A stretch of 64,000 nucleotides of DNA from Lasiodiplodia sp. COLG20. Taxonomy: Eukaryota; Ascomycota; Dothideomycetes; Botryosphaeriales; Botryosphaeriaceae. Shown in pieces: positions 11,945 through 24,826 of the stretch; position 1 is the stretch's first letter; each line of letters opens with the position of its first letter. The notes under the pieces are model-generated. The model did not search any database and was not told the DNA's origin. It was given only the letters and a program-made list of their open reading frames with translations. Location: assembly GCA_009801085.1 (NCBI GenBank), contig VNWV01000011.1:186001-250000 (forward strand). Reading direction: 5' to 3'. The position numbers and the translations under genes were made by a program.

Positions 11945-14900
11945 ATGTCCAATGACAGTGTTGAGAAGGGGAGCAGCCCGGAGGCAGATCCGGGCAGCGA
12001 CAATCCCATATCGAAAACCGACGAGACGGATTCGAGTAAGGCCGAGAGCACGAGTGGAAGCCCATTGAGACTCGTAAGTCACTTCCCGTTTGGTGCAGCA
12101 TCGGTTCAGATTTCCCGTTCGGCAAACAAGACAGCTGATGTGCCTGGCAAAATCTGAAAATAGATCTACGATGCGGCAAGTGGGGCAGACGTGCTGGTCG
12201 TCTGCGTCTCGCTCGTGTCAGCGACGATTGGGGGTGCTCTGATGCCGCTCATGGTGCGTAAGATTACACTGAGTTAACCCCACACCCCTGCCCCCCTGTT
12301 CTCCCTTCGTCCGATCTCCCATGACCGAGATTGTCGAAACAGATTGCTAACAGTGAGGTGAAGACGATCGTCTTCGGCAAAATGACTGGGGAGTTCCAGA
12401 CCATCACGGCCTCGCCGGGCAGTTCCGGCGGCTATAGCAGTAGGCTGAACGAATTCACCCTGTACTTTGTGTACCTGGCCATTGCCGAATTCGTCACGGT
12501 GTACTTAACTACAGTCGGGCTGACTCTGGCTGGTGAGCGGATCACTTGCAAAGTCCGGTGAGTCGAATACGGAATACGCAGGACAGAACTGGATTGACAC
12601 CCGCACCTTGGCCGTCCAGAGCGCGCTACCTAGCCGCAGTCCTCCACCAGGGCGTGGCAGCGCTTTCGGACAAGCCGAACGCCCAAGGCGAAGTATCCCT
12701 GCGGCTCAGCAGTGACGCCGAGCTCGTCCGCGTCGCGCTCAGCTCGAAGCTGGGGCGGGCCATCAGCGCCATCTCCACCGTCATCACCGCCTTCGTCGTC
12801 GGCTTCGTCTTTTCCTGGCGACTGGCCTTGGTCCTCAGCTCGACGCTGGTCGCCTTCGTGCTGATCGTGGGGCTCTTCTCCAACGCCAACGTCAAGTATA
12901 CGGGGCAGAGCGCCGCCGCCGAAGCCGAGGCAGCCACCGTCGCGTCCGAGGCTATTGCCGACGTCCGCAGCGCCGCCGCGAACTGCGCGCAGGAGGCGCT
13001 GGCAGCAAAGTACGCGTCGCGGCTGCTCGACGCGCGGCGGCCGGGCGTGCTGGGCAAGGTGGCCGGCGCAACCATGATGGCGGCAGTCACCGGCGTGATG
13101 TTGCTGGCGTACGCGCTCGCCTTTTGGCAGGGCTCGCGGTTCCTGGTGACGGGCGCCTTGTCACTTGCGGATGTGCTAATTGTGCTGCTTGGTAAAGTTT
13201 TCTTCCCGATCTAGCAGTCCCCCTGGATGATACAGGGGCCCCCCTGCTTTCAACCCGCCTTGTAGCTAACAGGTGACCAGCCATCCTATTGGGTACCGTG
13301 TCGCTGGGCCTCATGGGCCCAGAAGCGCGGGCCGTCGCTGATGGAATGAGCGCAGCCGCCCGGATCCACACAGCGGTGGGGCCCTCCCCACCAACAACAG
13401 CTCACAACACGCCGCACGAGCAAGGCGGCGGCAGTGGCGGCAGTAGCGGCCGCCTCCGCGCCGAGGACGATGCACTACTACCGACGCCGCAGCAGCGCGT
13501 CGTAAACAACGGCCACATCGAGTTCGAACACGTCCACTTCCACTATCCCAGCCGGCCCGACGTCCCCGTCCTCGCCGACTTTTCGCTCAATGTAGCCGCC
13601 GGCAAGACGACGGCCGTGGTGGGCCCGTCGGGCTCGGGCAAGAGCACGCTTGTAGGCCTGCTGGAGCGCTTCTACGATCCCGTCTCGGGCAGCATCTCGC
13701 TCGACGGGCGGCAGCTGGGCAGCCTCGAGGTGGGCTGGCTCCGGCGGCAGATGGCGCTGGTGGGGCAGGAGGCGCTGCTGTTCGACGCGTCGGTGTTCGA
13801 GAACATCGCCAACGGGCTCGTCGGCTCAGCCTGGGAGAATGCGTCCGAGGCGGCCAAGCGCGAGATGGTGCAGCGCGCGGCCGAGACGGCCAACGCGCAC
13901 GGTTTTGTGGAGACGCTGCCTCAGGGATACGACACACGTGTGGGCGAGCGCGGCGCCCTGCTGTCAGGTATGTGGCTTGTTTTTACTTTTTGTTCATTTA
14001 TTTCTCTGCAGTGGGCCTGGCCGGCTCCATCCGCCCGCTGCCTCTCCCCGAAAATGCCCGTGGGGAATTCTTGATGAAACGTTCGGCTGTGCGGATGTGC
14101 AAGTAGCAGTGCACAACAACGCCCGGACATAACCTCTCCGTCCGGGTGGCGTTTTTCTGCCAGCCACAATGGCGCTTCCGCTCGTCAGCGTGACGGACGC
14201 CACGTTGCTTATCCTTACCTCCTCTTGCTGACTCGCATTTCTCGCGATCCTCTGCAGGCGGTCAGAAACAGCGCATCTGCATCGCTCGGGCAATCGTGGC
14301 AGATCCTCGGATCCTCCTGCTCGATGAGGCCACATCTGCGCTGGATCCCGTCGCCGAGCGCGCAGTCCAGCAGGCGCTGCGGACGGCCATGCAGGGCCGC
14401 ACCAACCTGGTCATCGCCCATCGCCTCTCCACCATCAAAGATGCCGACTGCATCGCCGTCATGGGCAAAGGGCAGATCGTGGAGCAGGGGTCGTACAGTG
14501 AGCTCGTCGAGAAGCGAGGCGCCTTTTTCCACCTGCTCGAAGCGCAGAGCTTGGCCGTCGATGGCGTAGCTGAGAGTAGTGCCGGACTCGCCGTCGATGG
14601 GGCACGTGAGTCACTTCCTGCTAGCGTCGACGAGAAGCAAGATATTCTCGCCGAGAGTGAGCTGCCTGCTGCCCAGGATGATGGCAAAGCGGACCCCACA
14701 GCAGCACGCGGAGATGCAAAAGGCTTCATCTCCGGCCTACGCACCCACGATCGCTCGTGGCTATTGGTCAGCATTGTTTTCTCCATCCTCTGCGGCTGTC
14801 TGGCCACCGCCCAGTCAGTCGTCTTGTCAGCGGTGAGTACTAGACACGCAATTAGGAAGTGTTGGCTGTATAGACTGACCGCAATCCTTGGCAGTGCATT

Positions 14901-16229
14901 GCTGCGTTCGGCAAGAACGCGTATAACTACGCGCGGCTGCGGCACGACGTCAACTTCTGGGCCGGGATGATGCTGATGCTTGCCTTCATTGGCGCATTTT
15001 TGCAGAGCGTCCAAGGCGTTGCACTAGCCATCTGCTCGGAAAGCATGGTGCGCCGAGCACGTACAACCATCTTCAAGCACGTGCTGCGGCAAGACATGTC
15101 CTTCTTCGACATCCCCGCGCACTCTGCCGGCGCGCTGAGTACCCTGCTAACCGGGCGAGCCGCCGACCTTGATGGCCTCAGCGGTGGCTCCCTTGGCATG
15201 CTGCTGGTGGGCGCGTCAACCATCATCTCCGGTTTGATTGTCGCCATCGCCATTGGCTGGAAGCTCGGTCTCGTGTGCACCGCAACTGCCCCGCTACTGC
15301 TCGCTGCAGGCCACCTCCGACTGTCCTTCCTCCGGAAGAACGAGGCCCGCACGGCCGCGGCCTACGCAGCCGCGACGACGTACGCCGGCGAGGCATGCAA
15401 GTGCATCCGCGTCGTCGCGGCCCTGACCCTGGAGTCGACGGTCCTGCGTCGTTACACGGTCACGCTGACCGCGCAAGCGCGTACGAATGCCATCTCGACG
15501 TGCAAGGCGACCGTGTTCTTCGCGCTGTCGCAGGCCCTCGTGTACTGCTCGTTCGCGCTGTGCTTCTGGTACGGCGGCCGTCTGATGGCCCGCGGCGAGT
15601 ACTCGATGCTGCAGTTCTTCATCTGCTACTCGACCGTCATCTTCGGCGCCCAGTCCGCCGGCAGCGCCCTCTCCGCCGCCGCCGACACTTCGAAGGCGCG
15701 CGGTGCGGCCCGGGAATTCGAGGCCATCGCAGCCATCAAACCACACATCGACGTCGATGGCAACGGAATAGACCTACCTACTCCCGTCCGGGGAGAAGTT
15801 GAGCTCCGCAACGTATCGTACAGCTACCTGACGCGCCCAGACAAGCCCTCCCTCAGCGACGTCAGCCTGCGCGTCGAGCCCGGCCAATTCGCCGCCCTCG
15901 TCGGCCCCAGCGGCAGCGGCAAGAGCACCGTCCTCGCCCTCCTCGAGCGCTTCTACGACCCTTCGTCCCCAAGCAGCTCCATCCTCCTCGACGGCCACGA
16001 CATCCGCGACCTCGCCGTCTCCTCCCTCCGCACGCAGATCGCGCTGGTCGGCCAAGACACACCGCTCCTCTCCGGCACCGTCCGCGACAACCTCACGCTC
16101 GGCCTTTCTTCCCCCATCACCGACGACGCCATCCTCTCCGCCTGCCGCCAAGCCGCGCTAGCCGACGTCATCGCCTCGCTGCCCGACGGATTAAATACCT
16201 TCGTCGGCGGGCTCGGCGGCGCCGCGCTG

Positions 16230-16261
<32 letters not shown>

Positions 16262-16538
16262 GCGCGCGCTGCTGCGGCAGCCGGCCGTGTTGTTGCTCGA
16301 CGAGGCGACGTCGGCGCTAGACAGCGCGGCCGAGCGCGTCGTGCAGGACGCGTTGGCCGCCGCGGCGAGGGATCGCACGACGATTGCTGTCGCGCATCGG
16401 CTGAGCACGGTGAGGGGCGCGGACGTGATTTTCGTGCTCGATGGGGGCAGGGTTGTGGAGAGGGGGAGGCATGCGGAGTTGTTGGCGAGGGAGGGGGTGT
16501 ATGCCCGGATGGTGAGGGCGCAGAGTGTGGAGGCTTGA
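11945..16538 (+). CDS. ABCB-type (MDR-like) full-size ABC transporter
   Basis: Seven exons: 11945-12073, 12164-12253, 12343-12557, 12620-13191, 13281-13967, 14258-14832 and 14895-16538, giving 3912 nt and 1303 aa, the usual size for a TMD-NBD-TMD-NBD exporter. All junctions are GT..AG and in frame. The N-terminus (about 43 aa) is Ser/Asp/Lys-rich and cytosolic. NBD1 has Walker [10 protein letters not shown] near residue 449, Q-loop VGQEALLFD, a LSGGQ signature split by the 290-nt intron at 13967/14258, and [11 protein letters not shown] with VIAHRLS. NBD2 has the same Walker A near residue 1093, [19 protein letters not shown] and AVAHRLS. Both ATP sites look intact. A charged linker (about residues 660-720) joins the halves. 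It is divergent from the NRPS, so export of the peptide or self-protection is the likely role. Siderophore-locus ABC transporters are of this type, but broad drug export is equally possible. Confidence 0.95.
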
Positions 16539-18334
16539 TTGATGGTCATGATGATGGTGATGATGATGATGGGTCGGTCGGTTGGGCTTGGTTGTTGGGC
16601 TGGGGGATCGGCGGCAGCGGCGGCGGCGGTGATGGTGGGTTTAGTGGAGGATGGGATGTGGTTGGTGGGTTGGGATGCAGGAGTCGCTGATCGGCAGCGG
16701 ATGGGAAAACTATAATTAGATGCATGTGGTTTTGGCTTTGGAGATGCTTTAGGTTTTTACTATATTGTTGTTTGAGTTATTTGTTTACGTGCAGGGAGGT
16801 TAAGCAGGACATACAAACAAGCTTTATTGTTTGAACGGGATTGCGATCTCTAAGGTTTGACTTTTCGCCCTTTCTTTTTTTTTTTTTTCTTCCTCTGCGA
16901 AATGAGCAACAGTCGAAGAAAGCCTGTTACACGAAGAAAACAGGCGCGTGGCTCGCAGACCCGTACTTCGCGATCGTTTCCCATCATGGAAGCATCGTGC
17001 CACCACACTTGCCATTCTGCGCTGTCATTCGAAACGAAAATTTCTTTCCCTCCCCACATTTGCCGTAACCGTACTGTCGGTAGCTTTCGCTGTCATCAGC
17101 CGCGCCTCGTATTGCGAAACCCGAGCCTTTCCGAAGCCTCGATTGGCTCGGCCGAGTCATGTTGCCGCGCCTCATCTGTTTCCCAGCAGCCCGGGTCCGT
17201 ACATGAGAAACAAGGCTGGCGGATGTGGCGCGCGTGTTGCCCCATGCGTGAGCGGAGCCGCAGGACGTTGTGTGTGGATGAATTGTGGGGTGTGGGACGT
17301 TGGAAGCACGAGCACGCTCAGGAACAAGATGTGCGGTTGGTTCAGAGTTGCGCTGTGGCGGCGCTAAGCAGGAGATCCCGCCGCCGCCACGGCCCGCGCG
17401 GGCCGGCGCTAGTGACCCTAGCGCGCCGCAGCCTTGCTCTCGCCCGCAGATCCCATCTCTTTTGCTCGTCCTCTTCGGGGCGAACTGCCGAAACAATAGG
17501 CTCAAAGGAGAAATTTTACTTCGGTACCTGTCCGGACCTAGGTCCGAAATGCTCTTGTTTGGGGCTAGCTTATCCGACCGGTATCGTACGTGCTTGCCGT
17601 ATTCAACTTGCTTGCCTTAGGATCTAGAACACATCTACAGTGCGACGAGTAATGCCTTGCATACAGTGCCTCCCAACAAATTCCATACTTACTGATGCCT
17701 TTTGTTTGGCGTGCAAATGCTATACTTGTTCTCTGTAGTTTATCTTGATTGTGGTAGTGCTGTTCGTGATGTTTGTCGCAAAACTGCAATACTTTTGAAG
17801 AAAGAAAATGTTGTGAGCTGTGACACTCTAGACAAGTAAATGTGCACCATACAGAATTATTTCGGTGCCCTTTCTACATGTTAAATCAATATTTAGGCGG
17901 CTTTCTTTATAATATGTCTTTTATTTTAATCCATGTGCAAGTCCCCTGCATGAATAATCTATAACATTTAATTTAGCAGAATAGCCTATAAGGAAGACTC
18001 CCACAGCTGGCGATAGTGGATTAAAATGAATACAATCTCTGTGACTGGGAATGATGTGTTTGACGAGCACATTTTGAATGTCCTGAATATTTGGTGAGGA
18101 GACGCTCTAAACAGGTGCATGGATTGGTCCTGCGTATTTGCAAAACGTTCGGGTATGAGGGACTTGAAAGCTAGACGTGAGTCCTACAGTAGTGGGATAG
18201 CATCATGGGCAGCAGGCTTTGAGATTCAGTACCGAAAATGTAAACCAATACTCCGCTCGATCAACCCTGACAGAAAACGCTGCGTATGCTGTAGCGAGTG
18301 ACCGGAAAAATTCTCAACATCTCTTCCAACCCCT
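16539..18334. other. Intergenic region without supportable gene
   Basis: Starts with a GATGAT-type microsatellite (about 16545-16570), then a T-run near 16868. The stretch 17.80-18.06 kb is clearly more AT-rich than its neighbours. Open frames on both strands (for example 16857-17627) show no domain, no splice-consistent extension and no codon pattern that I trust. It lies between the 3' ends of the convergent transporter and decarboxylase genes, so it should contain both terminators, which I could not place. Confidence 0.6.
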
Positions 18335-21300
18335 TTAATTTTTCTCTTTCTTCTCCTTGATCTTCTTGTCCTTCCCAATCTTCCTAAACCTGTCCCGCCA
18401 CCGGGCAACCGTGACATCCTTCGGGACGGCCGAAGGATCGCGATTCAGCTTCTCCACATCCGCCACAACATCCTCGCCAAGCGTCAGTGTACCCTCTTTC
18501 AGCAGCCAATCCTTGCTCTCCTTCTCTAATTTATTCAGCAGCCCCCGCGTCCTTACGTCATTCGCCCACGGATCGCGCCAGATCTTGACCGCAAACTTGC
18601 CTCCCGGCCGGAAAAAGAAATCCGGGTCTTTCAGCAGCGCGGCGTTCGTTTCCGGAAAAGGCTGCATCGCGGCCTCGTGCTTCTCTTCGAACGTGACGAT
18701 CAGAATGTTGTTTGTGTTAATGCCGAACTCGGGGTCGACGACGTCGGGCTTGAGGAAGCTGCGCACGTCGATGCCGCCGTTCAGCGCGACGTTTCCGGCG
18801 CTGAGTGCGATGTTCTTGCATCGTGTGAAGAGATGGTCGATGTGTAACTCGTCGCTGTTGTTGGCGTAGAGGTAGAAGGGCATGCGGCCAGATGGGTAGT
18901 TGTCGTCGTGGGCGCGCGTGTCGAGCGGGCGGTTGACGAGGACAGATGTGATGGTGACTGTGATGTTTGATTGCAGGATTCCGCTGGGGAAGCATCTAGG
19001 TCAGAGGGCAGCTGCGGCTTACGGGCGGGATGAGGGGTTCTTACTTGGATTTGGTAGTCAGGTTGCCCAGGAACGTTGGTTTGCTGTCTTTGGCTCTCCT
19101 CAGAAGATTAGTGAGGGGAATTCTCTCAGCAGACTTGAGAACTAAAGGGTCTTCAGTTTTCCCCCAGGCATCACGATAGGCTTCAAGCCCATCAGCGTCG
19201 AAGTCGACGGCGAGAATGACTTGGCGCCGGTGACTTCCGATGTGGAACATGGTGCGGTAGGACAGGCAGATCGACTCCTTGCCATGGATGAGGAAGGAAT
19301 GATAGTCTGGAACATCGCTGTTTCTCTCTCTACATTTCTGTGCCATTGTGAGAATTTATTTGAGAACATTCGCAGCGGGGTCCACCACTTTCTGAGCTTA
19401 CCTTCACTTCATCCTCCACTACCTCGCAGAAGGCTGTTTCTGCCTTGCTAAGTGTGCCCTTGACCATGGAAAAGGGACTCATGACGACATTTCGTAACAC
19501 CATCAGGCTTGCATGTGTAGATGAGTCCAGATGAAGCCTTTCCTTGAAATGTTTTGCACAATCCCCGTACAAATCATGTTCAAACTCTGTCGAGGTCAAA
19601 TAGAAATTGATCTTGGTGGGCTTGTCGTCAGGGCCTTCAATCGAAAGTCTCTTGACTACTCGGGTCATGAGATAGTTTGCTTCTTCGACATCCGTGTTGA
19701 CCCTGCCATCTTCGTAGAACCAATTCAATGCGAAGGCGTTGATGTTCAGATCAGATCCGAGCGCGCGGAGCAGCTTCATCAGTTCCGGGTCCTGGACGAA
19801 GTCCTTGCTGTCTGACTTGTTGAGAATCTTTTCGCGGATGATCTTCTTCTCATCTTCAGGGTTCGCTCCTCCGATCGCCTCAGATGGAAGTTCGTTGAAT
19901 GGAACACACATGAAACTGCCGCTTCTGCCAACAGTCACGGCTGCCCATAGCGCTGAGAACTGATGATACAATCAGCGAACCATATTGACGATGTGTTGTC
20001 GCGAAGATGGGCTTACCATCGAGGAAGCGAAACATGCTTCAGCAAGCAGAGCTCCATATCCTTGGTCATGAAGGCCGATGCACTTATTGGACAGCCAAGT
20101 TGACATTGCAGATGCTCCTGGCTTGCTGTGGATACGTTAAAACTGCTCTCATCAAGAGGACTAGAGAGTACAAACCTGCCCTCAACACCGTAGATTCCAA
20201 TGCTGGTGGTGACTGATCCACGGGAGAGATATGGACTTGTCCAAGTGACCAAAGACCGCAGCCTCCCATCACGATAGGCGAGTGCTCCAGCTGGGTACGG
20301 GATATATCCCGCCTTGTGTGGGTCTACGGTGATTGAATCACAATAGCGCAGTGCAGCTAAGTCGCGCTGCGTTTCGAGCCGCAGGCTGAGGCCAGGGACG
20401 AAACCATCATCGTTGGGCTCGCGGCCCGCCCGGGTGTCTGGCAGCTCGTCGAAGTCGCCATCGACATATTCGGAGCCAGATTCGAAGTCAAGTTCATCCA
20501 GATCTGTTTCCTCGCCGGCTTCAATTTCCTGTATGGTCACTGTTCCATCACCACTGCTGGAGCCTTTTGGTTTTTTCGCGGGCTGGATATCTGCGGGCTG
20601 GAACTCTGTGCCTTTGCACAGCATCGACGCGAAATAGCCACCCCAAGCAGCATCGGCGTGTACGAGAAATGACAGACCTTTGGTCTGGAACTTCTGGCGT
20701 AGTTGGAGGATCTTCTGTAGGGGATCCACGGCGCCCTCTTCGGTCGAGCCGATAATTGCGACGACGGCGTAAACAGGGCGCTTGGACTCAAGCTGCTGAT
20801 TAAGCCTGCCCTCGAGATCGCCGAGGTCCACACGTGCAGCCTTGTCAACCTTGATGCCGACAATGTTCTTGGAACCAATGCCTGCAACCGCTGCGATGTA
20901 TTAGCTCTGCAATATGACCAACGGGGCAAGAAAGAAGCTACATACCTCCACCTTTGGGCCACGAGTAGTGGCGCGTTGAGGACACCATGATCGTTGGAGC
21001 ACCATCCACACTGTCAATGCCGAAGTGCTGCTCCAGCGCGTCCTTACCACACGTCTGAATGTTGAAATCATTGAGTGCCCCTTGTAGAAATTCTGGCGTG
21101 ATCCGGTATTTCGCATGGAGCTGCTCGGGGATATCGAGTATCGTCTTCGGCTTCAGGTTGAGCAGTTCCCAAACCGACAGTTCGCGGAATTTTTTCACTT
21201 CATTCTGGCAGGTCCGCACGGCGAATTCCTCGGGGATGAAGGCAAGAGGCTGATCTTTCTCCATTGCCCACTTGAGCGAGAGGGGGTAGAACTTAAGGTT

Positions 21301-21991
21301 GCGTGCTGGGGGTTGGCAATGTAAGCAGGTATTACGGGAACGATATGTTGAGATGAAACCTACCAACCCAGATACTCTCAAGATTCGCCACTGTGCCGTC
21401 GCACGTGATATGGCCCCATCCTACAGGCTCGCCCTCTTTCTTGACGTCATGGTTGTAGCCGAACATGGTGCAAAGTTGCTCGCCAACTTCGATCTCAGCT
21501 ATAGTAGTGAGTGGGGATGCCCTAAATAACCATCAGCATAGAATAGGCATAAGACGAGACACTGGCAGACGAACTCGATAGCAACGTTATTGCTATTGTA
21601 GATGGAGGCCATGAAATATCCCAGCAGAGACGGCATGGTCAAATCGGCGTTCATGTGCGCTTGGTAGCGTGGGGACCAAAAAGGGATCGAGTGCTTGCCA
21701 AGCAGGTTGGCCGTGTTGTGCACGGCTTTCTCGAACCTGTCAGTGATGCGCTTGTACTGTTCGGACTCTTTGTTTCCAGCAGTGATATAGTCCTGTAAAA
21801 TTAGCATAACAGAGCAACAAATTCAGAAACGAACATACTGTGTCGCCATTGCTGTCCGCATACCGTATTCTCGCCTTCTTGAGCTGCTTGAGTATCTTGG
21901 TGACATTCCCACTGAAGTTGTCGAGGTTTTCGGCTCGAGGGCCGATGAAGTAGGCGCTGATAGCATTGTGTGTGTCGTTGTTCTCGTCCAT
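18335..21991 (-). CDS. Group II pyridoxal-phosphate-dependent decarboxylase-like protein
   Basis: Nine exons: 21991-21839, 21792-21563, 21521-21364, 21305-20946, 20881-20176, 20125-20017, 19959-19402, 19337-19045 and 18995-18335, totalling 3228 nt and 1075 aa. The catalytic half is clear. HMNADLTMPSLLGYF opens the fold, WGHITCDGTVANLESIW follows, then HADAAWGGYF (PLP-pyridine Asp region) and DPHKAGYIPYPAG with the Schiff-base lysine at 20313-20315. Family members decarboxylate amino acids such as glutamate, tyrosine or tryptophan; the substrate cannot be read from the sequence. Oddities are an acidic, Ser/Asp/Glu-rich insert of about 70 aa between HADAAWGGYF and DPHKAGY, a C-terminal extension of about 400 aa, and a Lys-rich tail. 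The third exon joint (intron 21522-21562) implies an unusually short 41-nt intron and four extra residues; a different splice there is possible. Convergent with the transporter, so a link to the NRPS pathway is only positional. Confidence 0.9.
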
Positions 21992-22962
21992 GATGTTGTT
22001 GCAAAGATGAATTTGTATCGATTCTCTGAGATGGCGGAGCGGCTTTATATCTTCCTTTGCGCTTCAAACTTCATTCCGAAGTCGGAGAAAGGTCCCAATC
22101 GCATATGTCAGATGCCATCACCCAGCTGCTACCTCTATGACACTTGCATACTTTGGCAAAGGCTGCAGTGGGGAGACACCGCTCATTTTCGCATGCAAGG
22201 AGCCGTTGATCTTCCGCATTCTATGACTTCAGCATTACTTGACCTCTGTAGAGTTTCAAAGATGTAGATGTTGAGCGGCTACGACGCTGCAAATCCACCA
22301 TTGCGTCAAATTGCTTAGCTGGTCTGGTCTTTGCAATACTGTTGTACGACTTGAGAGAGAAACATAGACCAACGGACGGCCATTTTCCATTTGCGGATTA
22401 GTCAATTATGTTCCATTTTCCAAAGAATATTCTCCTGTTTGTAGCACCATCAAGACGCCAGTTCAGGGTTTGCATGGTCGGAAATCGGCATCGAACCTTA
22501 GCACTGGGCTCGGGTGTTCTGATATTTGCATGGATCGCTCCTTTCCGGAATTAACCCATACCCATCATGTTGCTCTGTACCACACCGTGTGCACTCGGAG
22601 GTATCACCGGCCGTGCTTGCACAAGGAAAACCAAGTTCTGATTCTTAGCTGCGGCGATATCCCGGAACGGGCCGGGCGCGATCTTGTACGTCGTATGCAA
22701 TGCATGCAGGGTCTTCGCGATCGCCTAGGCTACAAGTGGAATAAGTGCATGACCGAGTCGGAGGGTTCAAGCGTACAACATTGATATTGTCTCAGACCGA
22801 TGGCACACAATGAAAGTCGCTTGCTTCAAGAACTTGGATTTCAGGTGCATCCCAACGTAGCCATGCATATTTTTCAAGAATAAAAGGAATTATAACCGTA
22901 CTGAGATGAAGTTACGCGAGCGTTCACGGCGCCAGCCGGCCGATTAACGTAACAAATATGGA

Positions 22963-23037
22963 TTAGTTGAAGCTATCGTCGGGATGCCTTTGTTAATATT
23001 AGCATCGTACATTTATGTCCGGATGAACGCCTCAAAT
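22963..23037. mobile_element. Degraded MITE inner-repeat copy (copy 1)
   Basis: The left arm GTTGAAGCTATCGTCGGGATG faces the right arm ATGTCCGGATGAACGCCTCA across a core of about 28 bp. Both arms match the inner inverted repeat of the better copies with several substitutions. The outer arms seen in copies 2 to 4 are not recognisable, so this is a relic. The core most resembles the orientation of copies 3 and 4, but is too diverged to be certain. Confidence 0.6.
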
Positions 23038-23497
23038 CCCCGTCCTTTGTTACGATACCAAGTAACGTGCTCAATACAGAACACTCTCTGCACATGTGCG
23101 ATACGTGAGCTACGCTTCCCTGCTCTCGCTCCTGCTTCGTACACACCGCTCTCAGAATTAAAGCAAGGTACACGGGAAGGCGATCATCTGCGTGTCAAAT
23201 GCTACAAGTCGCAGAGAAACCCAAATGGGATTTACTGCATGCCCCAACAGCATCAATCCACGTCATCATTGAATCTCACTGGGGCAAAGACTCATGCACT
23301 TCGGAAATATCTCACTTCACGAGGATTGGACCATAATCAAGCTTCCTCCATCCCACAGCGCAACTTGCAGATCGGTGTATCAAGGAGCATACACTACTCC
23401 AAATTCTCGGAGCGATACTTCCGAGCCAAGTTGTACCAACTTGGTGTCTGAGAACGTTGAGGATCAACGTCGGTTTCACCTTGGACAGAGGGGTGCT

Positions 23498-23704
23498 GCA
23501 GCCGATGGCTAGCGCAAAGAATAGCGGGATCCTGGAGTGTAACTATGCCTCGTTTTTTCCTTTTCAAAAACAAAACAACGTATGGGTGGTTGAAGCTATC
23601 GTCCGGACGAGAATGTCGAATTAAAAATTCTACATATACGTCCGGACGATAGCTTCAACTACCGACGGCATGATAAAAATAAATTCACGCTAGCCGTCGG
23701 CTGC
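23498..23704. mobile_element. MITE with nested inverted repeats (copy 2)
   Basis: The outer inverted repeat is GCAGCCGATGGCTAGCG at 23498-23514 and CGCTAGCCGTCGGCTGC at 23688-23704, 17 bp with one mismatch. The inner inverted repeat, at 23587-23609 and 23639-23661, is nearly perfect over 23 bp (GAAGCTATCGTCCGGACG inside it) and could fold into a strong hairpin around a 29-bp core (23610-23638). There is no coding capacity, so it depends on enzymes supplied elsewhere. The core is inverted relative to copies 3 and 4. Confidence 0.85.
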
Positions 23705-24793
23705 AATATCCCTCTGGACACTGGCGCCTGTGGCGCGTTGTACACGCTGGGGACGCCCCGCATCCTGCGTGGCAGCCTCTCATGCGGCTTGTCCGACATC
23801 AAAAGATGTGTGTGCTGGGACTGAGCACCGAGGTGAAGTTCTTTCAAAAGAGTAACCTGAGGTCGAACCTCGAACGTAATACCTGCAAAAATGTATGATT
23901 GATAGTGTTATTCTTGATAACAAGTGCGTCTCACACGCTTTCGGCATTATATATGCATCATGCGTAACCCAACAGTGACTCCTGCCGCTCAATTATGCGT
24001 TGTGCGTCATTATTGAGGAGATTTCTCATGGCTTCTTCTTCTCAAGCGGTATTCCAACTTTGAAGTGGCGATATTTTCTGAAATTTGTTTCAGGCCATGA
24101 AGAATTGGTGGATTCACGAGTCGTGACCATATGAGAAATGATGAGAAACAATCAGATTGTAGCAAGATTTCTACATGGGCATTAGAATGACTCGTTGTTT
24201 CTTCTTACAAGCCGAGTCTCATTGCGTTGCTAGACCTGTCCTCAATGGAAGAGTAGGTTACTTCATCTCTCTCGTTGAGCGGCTGTTGCAAATCTAGCCC
24301 TCTGCCAGAGTTAGGGAGGCAATAATATGAAGCTCTGCTCCCAACATGTGTAATTCTAATAAAAGTCATATCGCCGAAGAAGCGGTGCTTCTAGCATCGG
24401 GCGTGGATGCTCTGTGCTTCAGTGAGGGAGATGAGTTTCCCAGTGTTTTTCTGATTGCAGTCAATATGATGAACCGTCATGCTGAAATGAATGTATACTA
24501 TTGGATCATTTGATGTGGTGAATGACGGTTGAGAGAAGCCCATAATTACTCTGCTTGTAATTTAGTATCGCTGGATCCAGATGTTAAGGATTGGCTTGGA
24601 ATGTTGCGGGGTTCCTTCCAGCACACAACCTTCCGTTTTAACCATTCGCTTATCAGTGACTGCCTTCTAAAGAAGGACAGATCTTTATCGATAAACAAAG
24701 TCAGCCCAAGTGCTTCACTCAAACCCAGCGCGTTTCATTGACTTGACCCACCACCTTTCTTGCGCAGCTCACCCAAAGCTTTCTGAATCGCTT

Positions 24794-24826
24794 ATGGATC
24801 TCACTCAACCGTCGCCATGTCAATGA
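24794..24826 (+). promoter_or_regulatory. Upstream ORF overlapping the start of the small gene
   Basis: ATG at 24794 is followed by nine further codons and TGA at 24824-24826, in a different frame from the main ATG at 24817. If the mRNA starts upstream, ribosomes beginning here would pass the main start, so it could damp translation. The transcription start is unknown. Confidence 0.35.

Larger units (their letters stand above)
21992..24816. other. Gene-poor interval with two MITE copies
   Basis: No supportable gene on either strand. It contains a degraded MITE copy at 22963-23037 and a well-kept one at 23498-23704 (listed separately). The remainder is moderately AT-rich with only short open frames. 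The 5' region of the decarboxylase gene lies in its first few hundred bases. Confidence 0.6.

Noticed and set aside
16857..17627. 256-aa plus-strand frame after the transporter
   Set aside because: No domain, overlapping frames on both strands, low-complexity Phe run from a T tract; no splice support.
22963..23704. CRISPR-like arrangement of repeated motifs
   Set aside because: The repeats are inverted, only a few, and belong to a MITE family; the genome is eukaryotic.
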